The notes below the pieces were generated by a model. It was given only the letters and a program-made list of their open reading frames with translations, was not told where the DNA came from and ran no database searches. A program made the translations under genes and the position numbers. A DNA stretch of 64,000 nt from Geminicoccus sp. (GTDB lineage Bacteria > Pseudomonadota > Alphaproteobacteria > UBA7985), in NCBI GenBank assembly GCA_002708995.1, contig PAPT01000018.1, positions 1 through 64,000 on the forward strand. The letters run 5' to 3'. Shown here piece after piece: positions 51,876-61,366 of this stretch (positions are counted from its first letter, which is position 1; the number at the start of each line of letters is the position of its first letter).

Positions 51876-54800
51876 TCAAAAATCGACCGCTTCGACGCCG
51901 GGTACGGATTTGATTGCAGCCCGCACGGGGCCGCTGAGCCGGTAGCGGGTGTTGAGCACGACTTCGGCCTCGCGGTCCTCGTCGATCTCGATGACGATGT
52001 GCACCCGGTCGTTGCCCCCAGAGCAGCCGTCGATCAGCGCCGAGACCGGGGCCAGGCTTTCGGGGCTGGACAGGAACAGCCGCAGACCTGCTGACCCCTT
52101 GGCGATCAGTGTATCGAGCTGCTCGATCTTAGCCGCCGACAGCCGCAGATCGCCGTCGCTGGCGCCCTTGCCGCGGTCCGCCTCGACAAAGATCGGCGTA
52201 CCCACTTCGAGGTTGTCGCGGTTGGCCATCAGGATTTCCGAGAAGCACACGAACTCGATCGACCCGGTGGTGTCCGAGATGGTGATCCACGCGAAGCGAT
52301 TGCCATTGGCCGAGCGGCGCTCATTGCGCGCGCCGACCACCCCGGCGATCCGCACCCGGTTGCCCTTGGGCCCGGATGTCAGCAGCTCGCCGATGGGCTG
52401 CACCCGGTTCTTTTCCAGCGCGTCGGCGTAGGCGTCGAGCGGATGGGCGGTGAGATAGAAGCCGATAGCATCAAACTCGCGCTTCAGCCGCTCCTGCAGC
52501 GGCCAGTCCTCAGCGTCGAGCATCTGCAGGGTCGCGGCGCCGTTGCCGCCGTCCCTGCTGCCGCTGGCGTCACCATTGCCGTTCCCGGTGCCGTTTCCAG
52601 TGCCGTTGGCAGGACCGCCGAACAGCGAGGTCTGCGCCGAATTGCGCTCCTCGGTCAGGGCAATACCAAAGCGGGTCAGCCGGTCGACGTTGATGAACAG
52701 CCGCGCCCGGTTTTCGTCGATGCGGTCGAAGGCACCCGCCGCGATCAGGTTCTCCATAACCCGCTTGCCCGCTGCCCGGGTATCGACACGGGCGGCGAAG
52801 TCTTCCAGCCCCTTGAATGGCCCGCCTTGCTCGCGTTCAGCGACCAGCTGCTCCATGGCCGCCCCGCCGACGTTCTTGATGGCGTTGAGCGCGTAGCGCA
52901 CGGCCTTGCGCCCGGTTTCCGGGTCGGTTTCGACATCAAAAATCGGCTTGGACGCATTGATGTCCGGGGGCAGCAGCGGGATCTTGAGCCGTTCCAGATC
53001 GCTCTTGAACACGGCCAGCTTGTCGGTGTTGCCGGCATCGAGGATCATCGACGCGCAGAGGAATTCCTCGGCGAAATGGGCCTTCAGATAGGCGGTCTGG
53101 TAGGACACCAGCGCGTAGGCCGCCGCGTGGGACTTGTTGAAGCCGTAGCCAGCGAAGGCCTCGATCTGGGTGAAGATTTCCAGTGCCTTGGCTTCCTTGA
53201 TATCGTTCGCAGCCGCGCCGTCGATAAAGGAAGCCTTTTGCTTATCCATCTCGGATTTGAGCTTCTTACCCATGGCGCGGCGCAGCAGGTCGGCACCGCC
53301 CAGCGAGTACCCGGCCAGCGCCTGGGCTGCCTGCATCACCTGCTCCTGATATATCATGATGCCGTAGGTCTCGGAGACGATCGGCTCCAGCAAAGGGTGC
53401 AGGTAGTGGACCTTCTCTTCACCGTGCTTGCGGCTGATGTAGGTCGGGATGTTCTCCATCGGGCCCGGGCGGTAGAGGGCCACGACAGCAATAATGTCCT
53501 CAAAGCGGTCGGGCCGCAGCTTGCGCAGCACGTCGCGCATACCGGTGGATTCCAGCTGGAAGATGCCGACGGACTCCGCCCGGCTCAGCATTTCGAACAC
53601 CTTGGGATCATCCAGAGGAATGCGATTGATGTTGAAATCGGGCTGGAAGCGCCGGATCAGCCGCTCGGCTTCGGCGATGACAGTCAGTGTCTTGAGGCCC
53701 AGAAAGTCAAACTTCACCAGCCCGGCAGGCTCGACCCATTTCATGTTGAACTGGGTCGCGGGCATGTCCGAGCGCGGATCCTTGTAGAGCGGGACCAGCT
53801 TGGTCAGGTCGCGGTCGCCGATGACCACCCCGGCGGCGTGGGTCGAGGCGTTGCGGAACAGGCCTTCGAGGCGCTGACCGATGTCGAACAGCTTGGCAAC
53901 GATCTCCTCGGTCCGGCCCATTTTCTGCAGCTGCTCATCGCCCGCGATGGCTTCGGCCAGTGTCGTCGGGGCGGCCGGGTTATTGGGGATCAGCTTGGCG
54001 ATCCGGTCGGTCTGACCGTAGGGCATGCCCAGCACGCGGCCGACGTCGCGGACGACGGCGCGGGCCTGCAACTTGCCGAAGGTGATGATCTGCGCGACCC
54101 GGTCCGAGCCGTAATTATCGCGGACGTAGGCGATAACCTCGTCGCGTCGGTCCTGGCAGAAGTCAATGTCGAAGTCGGGCATCGACACCCGCTCGGGGTT
54201 GAGGAAGCGCTCGAATAGCAGGTTGAAGGGCAGGGGGTCGATATCGGTGATGGTCAGGCTGTAGGCGACCAGCGAACCTGCCCCCGAACCCCGCCCGGGT
54301 CCGACCGGAATACCCTGACCCTTGGCCCACTGGATGAAGTCGGCAACGATCAGGAAGTAACCGGGAAAACCCATCTGTTCGATCACGCCCAGCTCAAAGT
54401 CGAGCCGGTCGCGGTAGGTCTGCTCCAGCGCCGCATCGGCGGCGGGTTCGAGGGCCTGCAACCGCGCTTCCAGCCCTTCGCGCGCCATGCGGGCGAGAAC
54501 TTCGGTCTCTGCCTGTCCCGAGCCATCATCGAACGCGGGCAGGATTGGTGGATGCAGACGGGGCATGACCGCGCAGCGACGCGCGATCTTCCAGGTGTTT
54601 TCGACTGCTTCAGGCAGGTCGGCGAACAGCCGCGCCATGTCTTGGCTGGTCTTGAAGTAGTGCTCGGGCGTCAGGCGGTGGCGGTCGCGGTGGGCTAGCG
54701 TGACGCCCTGCGCGATGCATGACAGCACTTCGTGGGCGTCGAACTGATCCTTGCCGGCGAAGTGGGCATCGTTGGTGGCGACGATCGGCAGGCCGTGCTC

Positions 54801-55388
54801 GGCGGCAAGCGGCAGCAGGCGGGCTTCGAGGGCGCGTTCGTGGGGCTGGCCGTGGCGCTGGATTTCCAGATACAGCCGCCCGTCAAACAGGCTTTGCATG
54901 GCCTCCAGGTGTGCGGCGGCGCGCGAGGAGCCGTCCATTAGGTGGCGGCCCAGCGGGGAACCCTTCACGCCGTCGAGCGCGATCAGCCCATCGGCCCGGG
55001 CGCTGAGGTGGGCGAAGCCGACCGCCGGCTCGATGCCTTCACCCTCAAGAAAGCCCTTGGAGACCAGCGCCATCAGGTTTTCGTAACCGGTATGATCCTG
55101 TGCCAGCAGCAGCAGGCGGTCTGGGTCGGCGGTCCCGGCGCCGGGTTCGTCGCTGGCGCGGTTCAGCCCCAGCACGGCGCCGACCACGGGCTGCAGCCCG
55201 GCATCAGCCGCGGTGACCGCGAATTCGAGCGCGCCGAAAAGATTGCCCTGATCGGTCAGTGCCACCGCGGGCATATCCAGCCCAGCAGCAAGCTTGACCA
55301 GTCCTTTGACCGGGATCGCGCCATCGGCCAACGAATAGGCTGATTTGACCCGAAGGTGGACGAAGGGAGGGGCAGACTCGAGGCTCAT
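51876..55388 (-). CDS. dnaE: DNA polymerase III alpha subunit
   Basis: 1170 residues, replicative polymerase DnaE1. The PHP domain starts at HLRVKSAYSLADGAI; polymerase-domain marks include GPGRGSGAGSLVAY, the catalytic acidic motif PDFDIDFCQDRRDEV, ASTHAAGVVIGD, FDFLGLKTL and YRPGPMENIP. Helix-hairpin-helix and OB-fold regions follow (GAFDRIDENRARLF, VRIAGVVGARNERRS). Around residues 925-950 a low-complexity insertion of Gly, Asn, Thr and Ser (ANGTGNGTGNGNGDAS) interrupts the link to the OB region, probably as a flexible loop. The ATG at 55388 suits the family start. Confidence 0.97.
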   Translation of the reverse strand: MSLESAPPFVHLRVKSAYSLADGAIPVKGLVKLAAGLDMPAVALTDQGNLFGALEFAVTAADAGLQPVVGAVLGLNRASDEPGAGTADPDRLLLLAQDHTGYENLMALVSKGFLEGEGIEPAVGFAHLSARADGLIALDGVKGSPLGRHLMDGSSRAAAHLEAMQSLFDGRLYLEIQRHGQPHERALEARLLPLAAEHGLPIVATNDAHFAGKDQFDAHEVLSCIAQGVTLAHRDRHRLTPEHYFKTSQDMARLFADLPEAVENTWKIARRCAVMPRLHPPILPAFDDGSGQAETEVLARMAREGLEARLQALEPAADAALEQTYRDRLDFELGVIEQMGFPGYFLIVADFIQWAKGQGIPVGPGRGSGAGSLVAYSLTITDIDPLPFNLLFERFLNPERVSMPDFDIDFCQDRRDEVIAYVRDNYGSDRVAQIITFGKLQARAVVRDVGRVLGMPYGQTDRIAKLIPNNPAAPTTLAEAIAGDEQLQKMGRTEEIVAKLFDIGQRLEGLFRNASTHAAGVVIGDRDLTKLVPLYKDPRSDMPATQFNMKWVEPAGLVKFDFLGLKTLTVIAEAERLIRRFQPDFNINRIPLDDPKVFEMLSRAESVGIFQLESTGMRDVLRKLRPDRFEDIIAVVALYRPGPMENIPTYISRKHGEEKVHYLHPLLEPIVSETYGIMIYQEQVMQAAQALAGYSLGGADLLRRAMGKKLKSEMDKQKASFIDGAAANDIKEAKALEIFTQIEAFAGYGFNKSHAAAYALVSYQTAYLKAHFAEEFLCASMILDAGNTDKLAVFKSDLERLKIPLLPPDINASKPIFDVETDPETGRKAVRYALNAIKNVGGAAMEQLVAEREQGGPFKGLEDFAARVDTRAAGKRVMENLIAAGAFDRIDENRARLFINVDRLTRFGIALTEERNSAQTSLFGGPANGTGNGTGNGNGDASGSRDGGNGAATLQMLDAEDWPLQERLKREFDAIGFYLTAHPLDAYADALEKNRVQPIGELLTSGPKGNRVRIAGVVGARNERRSANGNRFAWITISDTTGSIEFVCFSEILMANRDNLEVGTPIFVEADRGKGASDGDLRLSAAKIEQLDTLIAKGSAGLRLFLSSPESLAPVSALIDGCSGGNDRVHIVIEIDEDREAEVVLNTRYRLSGPVRAAIKSVPGVEAVDF

Positions 55389-55478
55389 GCGCCGAGCTTA
55401 TGCGAATGTCTGGGGCGGTCAACCCGGGCTGAGAGACGGGCTTGTGCCACGGGCAGGCGCGGCCCGCGGTAACGCGGT

Positions 55479-56795
55479 TCAGTCGATGGGAAGGCCGCTG
55501 GGAACAGCCGAGGGACGCCCCAGGCGCCCTTGGGTCGACGCTTCGCCGGTCAGCGCGCCGAGGAAGCTTAGCAGCTGATCGATCTCCCCGTCGGTCAGGG
55601 TCTTTGGTTCTATGTCCAGCTGCGCGCTCAGGCGCGCGCGCTCCAGCCGGTCTTCAAAGGACAAGAAGTCGACATGCGCCAGCCACGGGACTTCGGGAAG
55701 GATGAGGTTGTCCGGGGTCCAGGCCTCAAAACTCTCACGCGGGTTCAGGTGGTGGCGCACCATGTCCTCCAACGAGGCATAAGCACCATTGTGGCCATAG
55801 GGGCCTGTCAGCGCGACATTGCGCAAGGACGGCGTGCGGAAGCGATAGGCATCTTCCAGACGGTCGGTGAAGCTCATCCGGCCAACATCGCGGACAATCG
55901 TGTCCCAGACGCGGGTTCTTCCCGGTCCGAAGTGCGGCAGCATCAGCGCGTGGAAGTCATGATCGGTCAGCAGTGAGCCCGAGTGACAGCCCGAGCAGCC
56001 AGCCTTGCCGTAGAACAGCGCCATCCCGTCCTTCTCAGTATCGTTGAGCGCGTCCAGATCCCCGTTCAGATAGCTGTCAAACCGGCTGTCGTAGCTCTGA
56101 AACTCAAAATTCTGGAAGTCGGCCAGCGCGTTGGCCAAATGCGTGATGGTGATGTCCAGAGGGTCATCCACGTCGTCGTAGGCCTCGATGAACAGGTCTG
56201 AATACGCTGGAATAAGGCGGACGCGCTTAGCGATTATGGGCCAGACTTCGTCGATGCGGGAATAAGCAGCGCCCGCGACTTCGTTCTCCGCCGGATCGCC
56301 GGCCATCTCGAACTGGGCCGTCATCGGAAACAGCGCCTGAACCGCGAGCAGCCCGGAGAGACCTTCGGGCAGCCACTCCTGCGCCGGGGTCGCGAAGTCA
56401 TTGTCGTAGTCGGGTGAATGGGTCACCCGCCCATCGTGAAACATCTGGCGGATTTCGGTAGCACCGAGGTTCCACAGCGCAGGGGCATTGCGGGGGATGC
56501 GCTTTTTGATTCGATCGGCGCCTGCGCCCGGCGTGCGGTTTATGCTAACGCCCATCCCGCCTTCGCCAATGCCGAGGCTCAGCCCGTCGGTTGTCCCGTG
56601 GTCAGGGTTATGACATGTCCCACAGGAAATGTTACGGTTGCCCGACAGGATAGGATCGAAGAACAACAGATGCCCGATCCGAACGCGGGCCGGGTCAACC
56701 GGGTGAAAGCTCTCTGCCGTCAGGGGAGGGGGCAGAACCGGCGCTGCAGACTCAGCCGAGGCTGTTGGCGCGACGCTCGCCGTCCCGATCACCAC
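55479..56795 (-). CDS. Dihaem cytochrome-c peroxidase/MauG-family protein
   Basis: A periplasmic protein of roughly 440-540 residues depending on start. Two c-type haem sites are present: CGTCHNPDHG and CSGCHSGSLL, with the usual peroxidase landmarks RNAPALWNLG, MFHDGRV, FRTPSLRNVALTGPYGHNG and YASLEDMVRHH. Family members reduce peroxides or modify protein side chains. The start is uncertain: the only upstream ATG (57092) would overlap the divergent Sel1 gene by 264 bp, while GTG at 56795 would cut into the signal peptide LVLVSVVIGTASVAPTASA. I use 56795 and consider the true start unresolved; a lost start codon is possible. Confidence 0.82.
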   Translation of the reverse strand: MVIGTASVAPTASAESAAPVLPPPLTAESFHPVDPARVRIGHLLFFDPILSGNRNISCGTCHNPDHGTTDGLSLGIGEGGMGVSINRTPGAGADRIKKRIPRNAPALWNLGATEIRQMFHDGRVTHSPDYDNDFATPAQEWLPEGLSGLLAVQALFPMTAQFEMAGDPAENEVAGAAYSRIDEVWPIIAKRVRLIPAYSDLFIEAYDDVDDPLDITITHLANALADFQNFEFQSYDSRFDSYLNGDLDALNDTEKDGMALFYGKAGCSGCHSGSLLTDHDFHALMLPHFGPGRTRVWDTIVRDVGRMSFTDRLEDAYRFRTPSLRNVALTGPYGHNGAYASLEDMVRHHLNPRESFEAWTPDNLILPEVPWLAHVDFLSFEDRLERARLSAQLDIEPKTLTDGEIDQLLSFLGALTGEASTQGRLGRPSAVPSGLPID

Positions 56796-56828
56796 ACTGA
56801 CTAAAACGAGCCAAAGGCCCCTGAGACC

Positions 56829-57317
56829 ATGAAATTGCTTCGCCCGATCCTGATACCGATGATGTTCCTGTCTCTCGCCGCTAGCCCGGCCGCGGCTGAA
56901 CTGGAAAAGGCGCGCGATCTGATGGACGCCAAAGCCTACGAAGAGGCCATGGCCGAACTGCTTCCGGCCGCTCGGTCCGGGAACGCCGAAGCCGAAGAGC
57001 TGATCGGGGTCATGTACGCGCTGGGGCTGGGTGTCGAGCGAGACGACGTCCGCGCGTTCGAATGGTATTTGCGAGCTTCGCTCAAGGGACATGCGGGCGC
57101 CCAGTCCGGGATCGGTTGGTACTACGAAGTCGGCCGTGGCTTACCCGCGCCCGATCTGGTAAGAGCCTACACTTGGTACGTGCTTTCCGCAATTGGGGGC
57201 GACCCCGATGCGGCAATCTCGCAGGAAGAGGTGGTCAAGAAAATGACCCGGGAAGAAATCGAATACGCCCATATTCTGATCGAGGATTATCGAGGCTGGC
57301 TGTACCCGTTCCGGTGA
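56829..57317 (+). CDS. Small exported Sel1-repeat protein
   Basis: 162 residues. A clear signal peptide (MKLLRPILIPMMFLSLAA, cut after AAA) is followed by about three Sel1-like repeats (AEELIGVMYALGLGVERD, AQSGIGWYYEVGRGLPAP) and a helical tail. It probably acts as a small periplasmic scaffold; the partner is unknown. The ATG at 56829 is in the signal-peptide region of the divergent dihaem protein, so the two 5' ends are very close or overlap. Confidence 0.85.
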   Translation: MKLLRPILIPMMFLSLAASPAAAELEKARDLMDAKAYEEAMAELLPAARSGNAEAEELIGVMYALGLGVERDDVRAFEWYLRASLKGHAGAQSGIGWYYEVGRGLPAPDLVRAYTWYVLSAIGGDPDAAISQEEVVKKMTREEIEYAHILIEDYRGWLYPFR

Positions 57318-57404
57318 TCTGGATCCCGAGGATTCCCGACTGGCTAATCTGCCCACCAGCCCGCCAACTGACCTGTCGACCCCGGGGCTCTGCGACCCAT
57401 CATG

Positions 57405-57433
57405 AAAAAAGGGGTTCGCGAACGAACCCCTTT
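57405..57433 (-). terminator. Rho-independent terminator of the TRAP operon
   Basis: On the minus strand AAAGGGGTTCG (57433-57423) pairs with CGAACCCCTTT (57418-57408), followed by further T residues. It is about 70 bp after the dctP stop. On the plus strand the same hairpin lies 90 bp after the Sel1 gene and could also end that transcript, although the T-run favours the minus strand. Confidence 0.85.
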
Positions 57434-57501
57434 GATGCCGTTGAACGGGCCGGCTCAGACTTGAGTGAACCCGGCGCGTCTGTTTTGGCTGACTTCAGAC
57501 C

Positions 57502-58563
57502 TTAGTTGAGGTCGGAAGACATGCCAGCATCGATGTCGGCTTCAGCTTCGGCTACGGCGGAAACCATAGCGTCGAAGATTTCACCACCGCCCTGAACGTT
57601 GGCCTTGAACCAGTCGTAGACCGGTGCAGCGGCTTCACGGAACTCAGACTTCTCAGCTGGGGTCGGTACGTAGAGCGAACCACCACCAGCAACGAAGTCA
57701 GCGTAAGCCTGGATGGACTTGCGCTTTGGCGAAGCAAAGGTTGCCTGCTGCAGGTCGCTAAAGCCGTTGACGACGACACGACGCAGGTCTTCAGGCATGG
57801 ACAGGAACTTTTCGTTGTTCATCCACCACAGAGCGCCCATGTACGCGTGGCCATCGAGGGTCACGTACTGCAGGCCGGCATCCGGGAACTTCATGCCCAT
57901 GATGTCGGTGATGCCGTTCTTGGACCCTTCGACAACGCCGGTCTGGAAGGACGTGAACAGCTCAGGCCATGGAATAGGCGTCGGGGAAGCGCCGAGGGCA
58001 CGGACCAGTTCCTGCGGCAGGTCAGCAACAACGGTACGGATCTTCAGACCAGCGAGGTCACCGGGGTTCCGCACAACACGCTTGGTGTTGGCGAAGTTCC
58101 GCCAGCCACCGGTGTTACCGATGGTCATCAGACGGATGGCACCGTCGGAATCAGCTAGCGCCATGTCGCGCATCTTGCGGGTGAAACCACCAGCCAGAAC
58201 GGCTTCGGCCACGCGGTCACCGGACATCAGGTAGGGAAGGTCCAGAACCTGAACGTAAGGGAAGATACCTGCAGCACCGCCCGAGGTCGAAATGTACACG
58301 TCGATCGAGCCGTCAGCGACGCCTTGCAGACACTCTGCGCCGTTGGAACAAAGCTGGGTGCCGATGAACAGTTCAACTGCGATTGCGCCGTTGGACGCGC
58401 TTTCGACGTAGTTCTTGAAGACGATCAGACCGTCATAGTCTTCATCGTTCTCGTTGGAGTTCGCAGTGGCGCGGATGGTGTAGTCCTGCGCATTTGCCGT
58501 GAGCGCAACGCCTATCAGGGCCGCTGCAGCCATCATGGCTTTGATAGTCATTTTCAACATCAT
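57502..58563 (-). CDS. dctP: TRAP transporter solute receptor DctP
   Basis: 353 residues with a signal peptide (KMTIKAMMAAAALIGVALTA, cut after NAQ). AGGAGG lies 2 nt before the first ATG (58563) and 5 before the second (58560), so 58560 may be the actual start. DctP landmarks are the LCSNGAECLQGVADGSID helix, the NPGDLAGLKIRTV substrate-binding strand (Arg for carboxylate binding) and LGASPTPIPWPELFTSFQTG then EGSKNG. The ligand is an organic acid. The order dctQ-dctM-dctP on the minus strand, next to hpaR, suggests an aromatic acid such as 4-hydroxyphenylacetate or homoprotocatechuate (inference). Confidence 0.92.
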   Translation of the reverse strand: MMLKMTIKAMMAAAALIGVALTANAQDYTIRATANSNENDEDYDGLIVFKNYVESASNGAIAVELFIGTQLCSNGAECLQGVADGSIDVYISTSGGAAGIFPYVQVLDLPYLMSGDRVAEAVLAGGFTRKMRDMALADSDGAIRLMTIGNTGGWRNFANTKRVVRNPGDLAGLKIRTVVADLPQELVRALGASPTPIPWPELFTSFQTGVVEGSKNGITDIMGMKFPDAGLQYVTLDGHAYMGALWWMNNEKFLSMPEDLRRVVVNGFSDLQQATFASPKRKSIQAYADFVAGGGSLYVPTPAEKSEFREAAAPVYDWFKANVQGGGEIFDAMVSAVAEAEADIDAGMSSDLN

Positions 58564-58596
58564 TTCCTCCTGAGTGTGATGTTTAGCTTACGTCCT

Positions 58597-60093
58597 CTAG
58601 GCGAACCCGGTAAGGCGCGGGATCGTCATTGAGAGAGCCGGGATGAAAGTGATCAGAAAGATCACGACAACCTCTACTGCCAGGAAAGGCAGGATGGCTC
58701 TGGATATCGTTTCAATCTTCTCTCCCGAAACAGATGACGCGACAAATAGTACCAGACCCATGGGCGGCGTGGCGAGACCTACCGTAAGGTTCACGGACAT
58801 TATTATTGCAAAATGTATGGGATCCACGCCGAGATCGATGAAAACCGGGCCCAGAATAGGCCCCAGAATGATGATCGCCGGCCCGGCATCAAGAAACATC
58901 CCGACAATGAACAGCAGGACGTTGATCAGGAACAGCAAGATCAGCGGGTTGTCGGTCAGGCTGAGCATGAAGATGGTCATCTGCTCAGGCGCCCGGCTCA
59001 GGCTGACCACGGTCTTGAAGGCAACCGCTGCACCCACGAGCAGCAGGACCGACGCCGAGGCGAAGGCCGCGCGCGCGAGAATGCGCGGCAGATCGTCCAG
59101 TCGCAGGCTTCGCAGCACGATCAGCGAGATGAACAGCGCGTAGGCGACCGCAATCGCCGAGGCCTCAGTCGGGGTGAACACGCCCAGCAGGATGCCGCCG
59201 AGGATGATGATCGGCGTTTGCAGGGGCGCGACGGCCTTCTTGCAGATCATCCTGAAATCGTTGCCGACCGTTCTGCGCATCAGCAGCAGGGTGCCGTGAG
59301 CGAGCAACACGCCGATCCCGAACACGACCCAGCCATTGACCACCAGCTTGGCGCCCGTGGCCCCAGCCTGCAGGCTGTTGACCAGGTTGAACAGCGCAAG
59401 CAGCAGGGCGGCGAGGTTGAGCCGGAGCAGAATGAAGGAAACCCAGTGTTCCACCGGCGAAATGGTCTGGTTCGGGGTGACGATCCGCTGGGCCTTGGGC
59501 AGGTCGTAGACATCCGCCATCAGCCGAACCACGACCATCAGGCCAAGCCCCACGAGGATCCCCGGAACGATACCGGCGAGGAACAGCGCTGCAACGCTTT
59601 CGCCCATGACATAAGCGTAGATGATCATAATGCCTGAGGGCGGGATGATCGGCCCGATAACCGAGCTCGCAGCCGTGATCGCAGCGGCAAAGCGGCGGGT
59701 GTAACCGTTCTTTTCCATCGCGGGTATCAGCGTCGATCCCAGCGCCGAGGTGTCGGCCACAGCCGAGCCGGAAAGCCCTGCGAACAGGATCGAACTCAGG
59801 ATGTTGACGTGGGCGAGGCCCCCGCGCAGATGCCCCATCAGCGCCTGGCTAAACTCGACAAGGCGGATGGTAATCCCGCCCCGGTTCATCAGTTCGCCGG
59901 CGAGCACGAAGAAGGGCAGAGCCATCAGCGGAAAGCTGTCCATGCCGTTGTAGACGTTGCGGTAGAGCAGGGCGAGGTCGCGCTCCTGCCCATTGAGGGC
60001 GAGCAGGAAACCCGGCGCGAGCAGCAAGGCAAAAAATACTGGAAGGCCGACCAGCAGCAGCAACAGGAAAACGGGGAGGAAAAAGACCAGCAC
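58597..60093 (-). CDS. dctM: TRAP transporter large permease DctM
   Basis: 498 residues, a multi-spanning membrane protein of the DctM family. Typical marks are MALPFFVLAGELMNRGGI, the GLSGSAVADTSALGS motif, SSVIGPIIPPSGIMIIYA and GVFTPTEASAIAVAYA, then NLTVGLATPPMGLVLFV. Usual DctM proteins are about 425-435 residues; here some 70 extra residues sit between about 205 and 275 and include two or more hydrophobic stretches (FILLRLNLAALLLALFNLV, VVFGIGVLLAHGTLLL). It lies directly after dctQ with no gap and 33 bp before dctP. Confidence 0.93.
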   Translation of the reverse strand: MLVFFLPVFLLLLLVGLPVFFALLLAPGFLLALNGQERDLALLYRNVYNGMDSFPLMALPFFVLAGELMNRGGITIRLVEFSQALMGHLRGGLAHVNILSSILFAGLSGSAVADTSALGSTLIPAMEKNGYTRRFAAAITAASSVIGPIIPPSGIMIIYAYVMGESVAALFLAGIVPGILVGLGLMVVVRLMADVYDLPKAQRIVTPNQTISPVEHWVSFILLRLNLAALLLALFNLVNSLQAGATGAKLVVNGWVVFGIGVLLAHGTLLLMRRTVGNDFRMICKKAVAPLQTPIIILGGILLGVFTPTEASAIAVAYALFISLIVLRSLRLDDLPRILARAAFASASVLLLVGAAVAFKTVVSLSRAPEQMTIFMLSLTDNPLILLFLINVLLFIVGMFLDAGPAIIILGPILGPVFIDLGVDPIHFAIIMSVNLTVGLATPPMGLVLFVASSVSGEKIETISRAILPFLAVEVVVIFLITFIPALSMTIPRLTGFA

Positions 60094-60678
60094 TTAGCTT
60101 GCCTCCCCTTTAGTATCGAAGGCATTGATCGCGGGCAGCCGCAGACCGGGCCGCAACAGAGATGCGAGCGAGCGCAGCAACAGCTCGGTGTTCACCATGA
60201 CCATCAGCATGACGCAGACTAGCAGCGATCCGTACATGTACCGCAGTTTGACTTTCACAACCTCGCCGCCAACCCAGTTCAGCGGGATCCGCAGTGAGGA
60301 GCTGTCGAACTTGCCGCCAAAGCCGAAGGTATGGTTTTGGCCATGCTCGATCGCGACCACAAGCACGGCAAGGGACATCGCAAGCAGGATGCAACTCAGT
60401 GCCTTTGCGAGCCGCTTTCCGATCAGGTCCGCGAGCATGGTGATGGAAACGAAGCCACCCGTCCGGAATGCCGCGGGCGCGATCAGCGCCGTCATCCATA
60501 GCATCAGGAAGCGGGCCGCTTCATCCGGCCATGGCAGGGCATTGTTGAGAACGTAGCGGAAGAAGACCTGCGCTAGGATCACGGTCACCATCAGCGCGAG
60601 TGCAACCCACGCCAATTGTCGGCCAACCCACAGCAGAGATGAGTTCACAACAGCGATCGTTCGGAAGAACATCAGCAT
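60094..60678 (-). CDS. dctQ: TRAP transporter small permease DctQ
   Basis: 194 residues with four membrane segments (about 14-36, 50-68, 88-110, 145-165). The QVFFRYVLNNALPWPDEAAR motif and RTGGFVSITML are typical of DctQ. A loop of about 30 residues between helices 3 and 4 (GQNHTFGFGGKF) is longer than usual. It is the first gene of the dctQMP operon, divergent from hpaR with 217 bp between the starts. Confidence 0.9.
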   Translation of the reverse strand: MLMFFRTIAVVNSSLLWVGRQLAWVALALMVTVILAQVFFRYVLNNALPWPDEAARFLMLWMTALIAPAAFRTGGFVSITMLADLIGKRLAKALSCILLAMSLAVLVVAIEHGQNHTFGFGGKFDSSSLRIPLNWVGGEVVKVKLRYMYGSLLVCVMLMVMVNTELLLRSLASLLRPGLRLPAINAFDTKGEAS

Positions 60679-60852
60679 CAGGATTCCTCACAAAGCTCAT
60701 GTTTAGGCTGCTCGCCCTATGGGGGCGCTGGCCGGAAGGCCCGGACTGGTATCGCGCAGCTGGTAGCAGCGGTCAATCTGTCGCAGCCGGTTATTTGCAG
60801 TCTGACCCGCACTCGCTCGTTCTATTGGAGCCTTTCGGCGATAAGCGCTGCC

Positions 60853-60860
60853 ATTTGCTT
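60853..60860 (+). promoter_or_regulatory. Possible half-site of the HpaR operator
   Basis: ATTTGCTT matches one arm of the palindrome found upstream of hpaF (62846-62869). It is about 35 nt before hpaR, so autoregulation or co-regulation of the divergent TRAP operon is possible. The second arm is not present, so this is weak. Confidence 0.3.
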
Positions 60861-60895
60861 TGTCACAACCTCCAACATCCTATAAGGAAGATCCT

Positions 60896-61354
60896 ATGAC
60901 AGACGTTGGTTTCCGCAAGACCAAGCGCTCTTTGCCCATCGCCCTGCTGCGCGCGCGTGAACAAGTGATGGAACCCATCCGTGCCATGCTCGCCGACAGC
61001 GGTGTGACCGAGCAGAAATGGCGCGTGCTGCGGGTGCTCGAAGAGGCCGGTGAAATCGAGCCTACCGTGATTGCGCAGGAGGCCTGCCTGCACCTGCCCA
61101 GCCTGTCCCGGATCCTCAAGACCATGGAGCAGGATGGCCTCGTGCAGCGGCGCGAGGACGAGCAGGATCGGCGCAAGACGGTCATTGCTATATCCGATGC
61201 CGGGCGCGCCATTCTCGGCGAGCACGCAGCCCAGTCTGCAGCCATCCTCGTTGACATCGAGCGCCGTCTGGGCGCGGAGAAGATCGAGGCTATGCTCGAC
61301 CTGCTCGAAGAACTTACCGGCGATCCTGGACACGCGGGATCGAAAGAAGCGTAG
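60896..61354 (+). CDS. hpaR: MarR-family regulator HpaR
   Basis: 152 residues from the ATG at 60896 (AAGGAAG seven nt upstream). The opening FRKTKRSLPIALLRAREQVM and VTEQKWRVLRVLEEAGEIE are characteristic of HpaR, repressor of homoprotocatechuate (3,4-dihydroxyphenylacetate) degradation genes. The winged helix-turn-helix is at about 55-105 (LHLPSLSRILKTMEQDGLV, then RREDEQDRRKTVIAIS). It lies beside hpaF and hpaE, which confirms the role, and its presumed operator is the palindrome at 62846-62869. Confidence 0.9.
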   Translation: MTDVGFRKTKRSLPIALLRAREQVMEPIRAMLADSGVTEQKWRVLRVLEEAGEIEPTVIAQEACLHLPSLSRILKTMEQDGLVQRREDEQDRRKTVIAISDAGRAILGEHAAQSAAILVDIERRLGAEKIEAMLDLLEELTGDPGHAGSKEA

Positions 61355-61366
61355 TTCAAGCGACCT

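Noticed and set aside
52443..54218. 591-codon plus-strand open frame
   Set aside because: Antisense shadow of dnaE, no family signatures.
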